From: Sporichthya brevicatena
GTDB taxonomy: Bacteria; Actinomycetota; Actinomycetes; Sporichthyales; Sporichthyaceae
Direction of reading: 5' to 3'
Length of the DNA stretch: 52,360 bases
Assembly: GCF_039525035.1 (NCBI RefSeq)
Contig: NZ_BAAAHE010000010.1
Coordinates: forward strand, 1-52,360
Positions within the stretch are counted from its first letter, which is position 1, and the number at the start of each line of letters is the position of its first letter. A program made the translations under genes and the position numbers. Positions 40,983-52,360 of this stretch are shown here, piece after piece. The notes under the pieces were generated by a model. The model was not told the DNA's origin and did not search any database. It saw only the letters and a program-made list of their open reading frames with translations.

Positions 40983-42059
40983 GTGAGTGCGCGCCGTACC
41001 CACCGCTTCCGCGCCGCCGCCGTGTCCACGGCGGCCGTCCTCGCCTTCGCCGGCCTGGCCGGCTGCAACGGCTCGGACAGCGCCACCGACCGAGCCGCTG
41101 CCGAGCTCGAGTCGATGACGCCGGTGGCCGCGATCCAGAAGGTCGCGGACGCCGCGGCCAAGGACAGCGCCGCCTACACCTTCGAGGTCACCGGTTCCGG
41201 GGTCTCGGTGAAGGGCTCCGGCGCGTACCGCGGCGGCGACCGGCCCGCCGCGCGGATGGTCTTCGACTCGATGAAGATGATGGGCATCTCGGTCCCGGCC
41301 GGCACCGAGTTCCGCCTGGTCGACGACGTGATGTACCTGAAGATCACCAAGGGTGGTCTGATCCCGGGCCTCGGCACGGACGGCGGCTGGCTCTCCCTGC
41401 CGCTGGACGACGCGAAGTCCGAGGGCGCCGACATCGCCGGGATCGACCCGACGATGGCGAACCCGGTGGAGCAACTGCAGAAGATGCTCGACACCCAGGA
41501 CGTCAGCAAGGTCGGCACCGAGACGATCGACGGCGTCAAGACCACGCACTACCGGGCGAAGATCAACCCCGAGGGCACCGGCACGGTGACCGAGAAGAAG
41601 TCCTCGACGCACTCGAACGAGCTCAGCCGCCAGCTGGAGGAGCAGCTCGAGAAGAGCATCAAGGACTCGATGGGCCTGTCCGAGCCCGTCACCGTGGACG
41701 CCTGGGTCGACGGCGACTACCGCGCCCGCAAGCTCGCAGTGACGCTGCCGATGGCCGGCGAGTTCAAGATGACGATGAAGTTCACCGACTTCGGCTCGGA
41801 CGTGAAGGTCGACGTCCCGGCGGACGCGAAGAAGTTCGACGTCGGGGCCCTGCTGTCCGACGCGCTCGGCGGCAAGCTGGAGGACGCCTTCGGCGGGGAC
41901 CTCGCGAAGCAGTTCGGGGAGGACTTCGACAAGCAGATCTCGGAGCAGCTGGAGCGCTCGCTGGGCGAGAACTTCTCCTCGGACCTGTCCGAGCAGTTCG
42001 CCGAGCGGCTCCGCGAGCAGATGGAACAGATGAGCTCCGGCGGCGGCCGCGCCAGCTGA
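40983..42059 (+). CDS. putative lipoprotein, LppX/LprG-like
   Basis: 358 residues from a GTG. The signal peptide SARRTHRFRAAAVSTAAVLAF leads to lipobox LAGC, so the Cys near residue 28 should be lipidated and the protein anchored outside the membrane. The body resembles the lipid-binding LppX/LprAFG fold (AAYTFEVTGSGVSVKG, EFRLVDDVMYLK, PVTVDAWVDGDYRARKLAV). The last 70 residues form repeated amphipathic helix pieces (LAKQFGEDFDKQ, FSSDLSEQFAERL) ending in a Gly-rich tip. It sits unusually between rplA and rplJ. It may carry lipid or sense the envelope; the role is inferred. Confidence 0.75.
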   Translation: MSARRTHRFRAAAVSTAAVLAFAGLAGCNGSDSATDRAAAELESMTPVAAIQKVADAAAKDSAAYTFEVTGSGVSVKGSGAYRGGDRPAARMVFDSMKMMGISVPAGTEFRLVDDVMYLKITKGGLIPGLGTDGGWLSLPLDDAKSEGADIAGIDPTMANPVEQLQKMLDTQDVSKVGTETIDGVKTTHYRAKINPEGTGTVTEKKSSTHSNELSRQLEEQLEKSIKDSMGLSEPVTVDAWVDGDYRARKLAVTLPMAGEFKMTMKFTDFGSDVKVDVPADAKKFDVGALLSDALGGKLEDAFGGDLAKQFGEDFDKQISEQLERSLGENFSSDLSEQFAERLREQMEQMSSGGGRAS

Positions 42060-42079
42060 TCACACACCCACGAACGCAC

Positions 42080-42134
42080 TGATCACCCGCTCGTCGCACG
42101 CTCGACGCACGCTCACAACACGCTTCTCGCACGC
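42080..42134. repeat. five 11-base direct repeats upstream of rplJ promoter
   Basis: Five consecutive 11-base units each end in CGC; the four from 42091 end in CACGC (TCGTCGCACGC, TCGACGCACGC, TCACAACACGC, TTCTCGCACGC). They end 28 bases before the -35 box at 42163. The 11-base spacing puts each unit on the same face of the helix. Confidence 0.6.
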
Positions 42135-42162
42135 TGAGCAGGACCGGGGCCGCGGGGTCGTT

Positions 42163-42192
42163 TTGACCCGCGGCCCGTTCGGTCCGTACGCT
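42163..42192 (+). promoter_or_regulatory. rplJL promoter
   Basis: A -35 TTGACC (42163-42168), an 18-base spacer and a -10 TACGCT (42187-42192) fit the actinobacterial housekeeping consensus. They lie about 210 bases before the rplJ start. Confidence 0.65.
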
Positions 42193-42199
42193 GGCGGCA

Positions 42200-42404
42200 G
42201 CCAAAGACCGCAGGTTGTCATTTCGGTGACCGAAGGCCCCGTACTCCGGGCGGCCCGCGCAGGTGACGCCAGGTGATTCCACCTGGATGGGTAAGGGGGT
42301 TCGTCCTTCTGCCCGTGGGACTTCCGCGCCCCGGCCTGCGCCGGGGCGTTTCGTGTGTCCGGACCCGGAACGGACCTGCGGTCGCTCCCGAAGGAAGGAG
42401 GGCC
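42200..42404 (+). promoter_or_regulatory. rplJ leader (L10-type) with attenuator hairpin
   Basis: A leader of about 205 bases precedes rplJ, as expected for autogenous control by the L10-L12 complex. It includes CAGGTGATTCCACCTG (42267-42285 region) and a 9-bp perfect hairpin at 42327-42348 with a 4-base loop followed by TTTCGTG, which resembles an attenuator. An exact match to the L10 kink-turn site was not established. Confidence 0.55.
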
Positions 42405-43058
42405 ATGGCCCGGCCCGACAAGGCATCCGCGGTGGCGGAGCTGACGGACGCGTTCCGCAACTCCAACGCGGCGGTGCTGACCGAGTACCGCGGTCTCACC
42501 GTGGCACAGCTCAAGGCTCTGCGGCGCAGCCTCTCCGGCAACGCCGAGTACCACGTCGTCAAGAACACCTTGACGAAGATCGCGGCCAAGGAGGCCGGGG
42601 TCGAGGCGTTCGAGTCCCTCCTCGCCGGTCCGTCCGCGATCGCGTTCGTCTCCGGCGACGCGGTCGAGGTCGCGAAGGGGCTGCGGGACTTCGCCAAGGC
42701 GAACCCGCTCCTCGTGATCAAGGGCGGCGTCCTGGACGGCAAGCCGCTGTCCGCCGCGGACGTCACCAAGCTCGCGGACCTGGAGTCCCGCGAGGTCCTG
42801 CTCGCCAAGCTCGCCGGGGCCATGACCGCCTCGCTGTCCCAGGCCGCGGCCCTGTTCCAGGCGCCGCTGTCGAAGACCGCGCGGACCGTCGAGGCCCTGC
42901 GTGCGCAGGTCGAGGCGACCGGTGGCCCTGCCGCCGCCGCCCCGGCCACCGAAGAACCCGCTGTCGAGGCGTCGGCCGAGGCCGTTGCCGAGAGCCCGGT
43001 CGCGACGGAAGACCCCGTCGCAGAGACCCCCGAGCCCGAGGCATCCGCCGAGAGCTAA
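42405..43058 (+). CDS. rplJ: ribosomal protein L10
   Basis: 217 residues, [19 protein letters not shown] onward, with [18 protein letters not shown] and [13 protein letters not shown]10 anchors L7/L12 dimers to the ribosome stalk. The last 40 or so residues are an Ala/Glu/Pro-rich acidic extension beyond the usual 175-180. GGAAGGAGGG precedes the ATG. Confidence 0.96.
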   Translation: MARPDKASAVAELTDAFRNSNAAVLTEYRGLTVAQLKALRRSLSGNAEYHVVKNTLTKIAAKEAGVEAFESLLAGPSAIAFVSGDAVEVAKGLRDFAKANPLLVIKGGVLDGKPLSAADVTKLADLESREVLLAKLAGAMTASLSQAAALFQAPLSKTARTVEALRAQVEATGGPAAAAPATEEPAVEASAEAVAESPVATEDPVAETPEPEASAES

Positions 43059-43103
43059 ACCCCCTTCAGACCCACGTTCGACCGAATGGAAGGACCGCCG
43101 ATC

Positions 43104-43493
43104 ATGGCGAAGCTCAGCACCGACGAACTGCTCGACGCGTTCAAGGAGATGACGCTGATCGAGCTCTCCGAGTTCGTGAAGCAGTTCGAGGAGACCTTCG
43201 GCGTCACCGCCGCCGCTCCGGTGGCCGTGGCCGCCGCGGCGCCGGCCGGTGGCGGCGGCGGCGACGCTGCCGCGGAGGAGCAGGACGAGTTCGACGTCGT
43301 CCTCGAGTCCGCCGGCGACAAGAAGATCCAGGTCATCAAGGAGGTGCGCGCGCTCACGAACCTCGGTCTCAAGGAGGCCAAGGACCTCGTCGACGGCACC
43401 CCCTCCAAGGTCCTGGAGAAGGTCAACAAGGAGACCGCGGAGAAGGCCAAGGCTGCCCTCGAGGGCGCCGGCGCCACCATCTCGCTGAAGTAG
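43104..43493 (+). CDS. rplL: ribosomal protein L7/L12
   Basis: 129 residues starting [16 protein letters not shown]. An N-terminal dimer helix, an Ala/Gly-rich hinge and the C-terminal domain with [20 protein letters not shown] and [11 protein letters not shown] are visible. GGAAGGA lies upstream of the ATG at 43104; an earlier in-frame ATG at 43086 is less likely. Confidence 0.97.
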   Translation: MAKLSTDELLDAFKEMTLIELSEFVKQFEETFGVTAAAPVAVAAAAPAGGGGGDAAAEEQDEFDVVLESAGDKKIQVIKEVRALTNLGLKEAKDLVDGTPSKVLEKVNKETAEKAKAALEGAGATISLK

Positions 43494-43534
43494 TTTCCGC
43501 ACGTAGTTCTCCCGCACCACCAGTTCCACCGCGC

Positions 43535-43562
43535 GGGCGGTCGCCGATCTCGGCGGCCGCCC
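43535..43562 (+). terminator. hairpin after rplL
   Basis: GGGCGG-T-CGCCG pairs with CGGCG-G-CCGCCC around ATCT: 12 base pairs with one U-G. It lies 42 bases past the stop. No T-run follows. Confidence 0.6.
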
Positions 43563-43608
43563 GTCGGCGTTCCCGGGCCGGCGCTCGCCGGGCCCTACAC
43601 TCCCCGGC

Positions 43609-44571
43609 ATGGGCGTCGAGATCGACATCCGGGGGCTCACCAAGAGCTTCGGGCGGCAGGTGATCTGGCGTGACGTGACGCTCACGCTGCCGGCGGGGGA
43701 GATCTCCGTCCTGCTCGGCCCGTCCGGGACCGGTAAGTCGGTGCTGCTCAAGACCCTGGTCGGGCTGCTGCGGCCGGACGCCGGCTCGATCGTGATCGAG
43801 GGCCAGGACATCTGCCGGCTCAAGGAGCGCGACCTCTACGAGGTCCGCAAGCTCTTCGGGGTGCTGTTCCAGGACGGCGCGCTGTTCGGCTCGATGAACC
43901 TCTACGACAACGTCGCGTTCCCGCTGCGGGAGCACACCCGCAAGTCCGAGTCCGAGATCCGCGCCGTCGTGCGGGAGAAGATGGACCTGGTCGGACTGGT
44001 GGGGGCCGAGGACAAGCTGCCGGGGGAGCTGTCCGGCGGCATGCGCAAGCGTGCCGGCCTGGCCCGGGCGTTGGTGCTGGACCCGAAGATCATTCTGTTC
44101 GACGAGCCGGACTCCGGCCTCGACCCGGTCCGCACGGCGTTCCTCAACCAGCTCATCGTCGACCTGAACCAGCGGATCGGCGCGACGATCCTCATCGTCA
44201 CCCACGACATCAACACCGCCCGGACCGTCCCGGACAACATCGGCCTGCTCTACCACCGCCACCTGGCGATGTTCGGTCCGCGGGAGATGCTGCTGTCCTC
44301 CGAGGAGTCGGTCGTCCGGCAGTTCCTGAACGCTCAGCGGGTGGGTCCGATCGGCATGTCGGAGGAGAAGGACGCCGACGAACTGGCCGCCGAACGTGAT
44401 ACCGAACTCCCTCCGCTGCCCCCGATCCCGCTCCAGATGATGCCGAGCGACGGCGTTCCGCGGTCCCGGCAGCGGCCACCCGGGCAGTGGTGCGCGGAGA
44501 ACGGGATCGTCCCGCCGGCGGGGTCCTTCGGCGGGTCCGACGTCGGGGCCGATCCCGCCGCAGCGCTCTGA
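43609..44571 (+). CDS. mceG: Mce-associated ABC ATPase (MceG/Mkl-like)
   Basis: 320 residues. Walker A GPSGTGKS, Q-loop LFQDGALFGSM, signature ELSGGMRKR, Walker B ILFDEPDSGLDP and H-loop IVTHD are all present. The DGALFGSMNLYDNVAFPLREH block is typical of MlaF/MceG ATPases that energise Mce lipid importers. A C-terminal tail of about 70 residues ends PPIPLQMMPSDGVPR and beyond. Position between rplL and rpoB matches mkl of mycobacteria. No mce genes are in the window. Confidence 0.85.
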   Translation: MGVEIDIRGLTKSFGRQVIWRDVTLTLPAGEISVLLGPSGTGKSVLLKTLVGLLRPDAGSIVIEGQDICRLKERDLYEVRKLFGVLFQDGALFGSMNLYDNVAFPLREHTRKSESEIRAVVREKMDLVGLVGAEDKLPGELSGGMRKRAGLARALVLDPKIILFDEPDSGLDPVRTAFLNQLIVDLNQRIGATILIVTHDINTARTVPDNIGLLYHRHLAMFGPREMLLSSEESVVRQFLNAQRVGPIGMSEEKDADELAAERDTELPPLPPIPLQMMPSDGVPRSRQRPPGQWCAENGIVPPAGSFGGSDVGADPAAAL

Positions 44572-44876
44572 CCTGCAAGGACGCGTCCGGTGATCACGTC
44601 CGGTATTGTCCGAATCCGTCCAACTGCCCGGCCGCGACGCGTCCACACTGTTGGCCTGATCTCTTGACTGGGGCGCGCTGCGCCCTCATCCTTTCGGTGC
44701 GTTCGCGAGTTCTCGCGCTCGCGCGAGGGGCCCGCAGGCTTGACCTGCGGCTCTGGACAGCGGTTTGCCTTGAGGCTAAACTGCCCCCTTGCGCTGTCTG
44801 CCGTGATCACCTGTGTTCTTGACACAGGTGGTTGTGCATGCGCTGAACCGACCGCGAGCCATCGGAAGGACCACTC
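44572..44876 (+). promoter_or_regulatory. rpoBC promoter region and leader
   Basis: A strong promoter match is TGGACA (44754-44759), a 17-base spacer, and TAAACT (44777-44782). A second, weaker one is TTGACT (44664-44669) with CATCCT (44687-44692). The leader from the first promoter is about 87 bases and contains a perfect 8-bp hairpin CACCTGTG/CACAGGTG (44808-44830). No gene was seen in this stretch. Confidence 0.7.
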
Positions 44877-48353
<3,477 letters not shown>

Positions 48354-48354
48354 C

Positions 48355-48400
48355 GGTCGGCGGGGTCACCGCTCCGGTGCCCCCGCCCCCACCGCCGACC
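48355..48400 (+). other. rpoB-rpoC intergenic hairpin
   Basis: GGTCGGCGG (48355-48363) pairs perfectly with CCGCCGACC (48392-48400), with inner pairing possible. It lies directly after the rpoB stop. It may be an mRNA processing or stability element. Confidence 0.5.
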
Positions 48401-48433
48401 TGATCACTCTTTAGTTCGAGAACTGGGGACAAC

Positions 48434-52306
<3,873 letters not shown>

Positions 52307-52360
52307 TCTGCGGCGCCCGGCGGGCGCAGCGCACAGATCGCAGAAGTGAGAACGGCCGGT
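52307..52360. other. window edge downstream of rpoC
   Basis: A short GC-rich inverted sequence (GCGCCCG-G-CGGGCGC near 52313-52327) follows rpoC. Whether it terminates transcription cannot be judged from the remaining bases. Confidence 0.3.

Overview
The window is a high-GC actinobacterial chromosome segment. The evidence is the conserved order rpmG, hadA, hadB, murB, (add), aspC, tRNA-Trp, secE, nusG, rplK, rplA, rplJ, rplL, an mceG/mkl-type ATPase, rpoB, rpoC, together with frequent GTG and TTG starts and ATGA/GTGA stop-start overlaps. It resembles a non-Streptomyces actinomycete of the Frankia/Sporichthya kind, but the genus cannot be fixed from the sequence alone. The left 33 kb is accessory and the right 19 kb is housekeeping.

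Left accessory part. 0-4 kb: a heterodimeric ABC exporter on the minus strand, preceded on the same strand by a 27-residue Gly/Leu-rich peptide gene with a near-ideal ribosome binding site and two strong hairpins. 4.4-7.2 kb: a methyltransferase, a GNAT acetyltransferase and hisS on the plus strand. 7.1-10.4 kb: a molybdopterin oxidoreductase co-transcribed with a zinc-ribbon methyltransferase. 10.5-16.4 kb: two glycosyltransferases, a small membrane protein and three more paralogous zinc-ribbon methyltransferases, mostly in a tightly overlapping minus-strand operon. 16.5-17.7 kb: a protoglobin and a MarR regulator with a C-terminal four-cysteine cluster, with a palindrome inside their promoter.

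17.8-30.8 kb: a four-gene minus-strand operon for a self-contained PUFA-synthase-like megaenzyme. It encodes NMO(PfaD-like)-KS-AT-ACP-ACP-KR, then KS-AT-DH-PPTase, then a free ACP, then an alpha/beta hydrolase. Next to the glycosyl/methyl-transfer genes it suggests a glycosylated, methylated polyketide lipid made under redox or gas control; that pathway is inference. The linker of the second synthase carries two families of palindromic repeat in frame. One of them (core TGGAGATGWCATCTYCA) recurs as a 5-copy 37-bp array at 35.6 kb between murB and add.

31.2-33.0 kb: a secreted CAP-domain protein with a strong terminator, and an orphan protein resembling the N-terminal half of HypF. From 33.2 kb onward come tRNA-Thr, tRNA-Met, rpmG, the HadAB dehydratase, MurB, adenosine deaminase, an aspartate-type aminotransferase, tRNA-Trp, the secE-nusG-rplKA block, a lipoprotein, rplJL with an attenuator-like leader, the Mce-type ATPase and rpoBC. 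Gene calls rest on motifs, length, start context and gene order read directly from the sequence. No database search was run.
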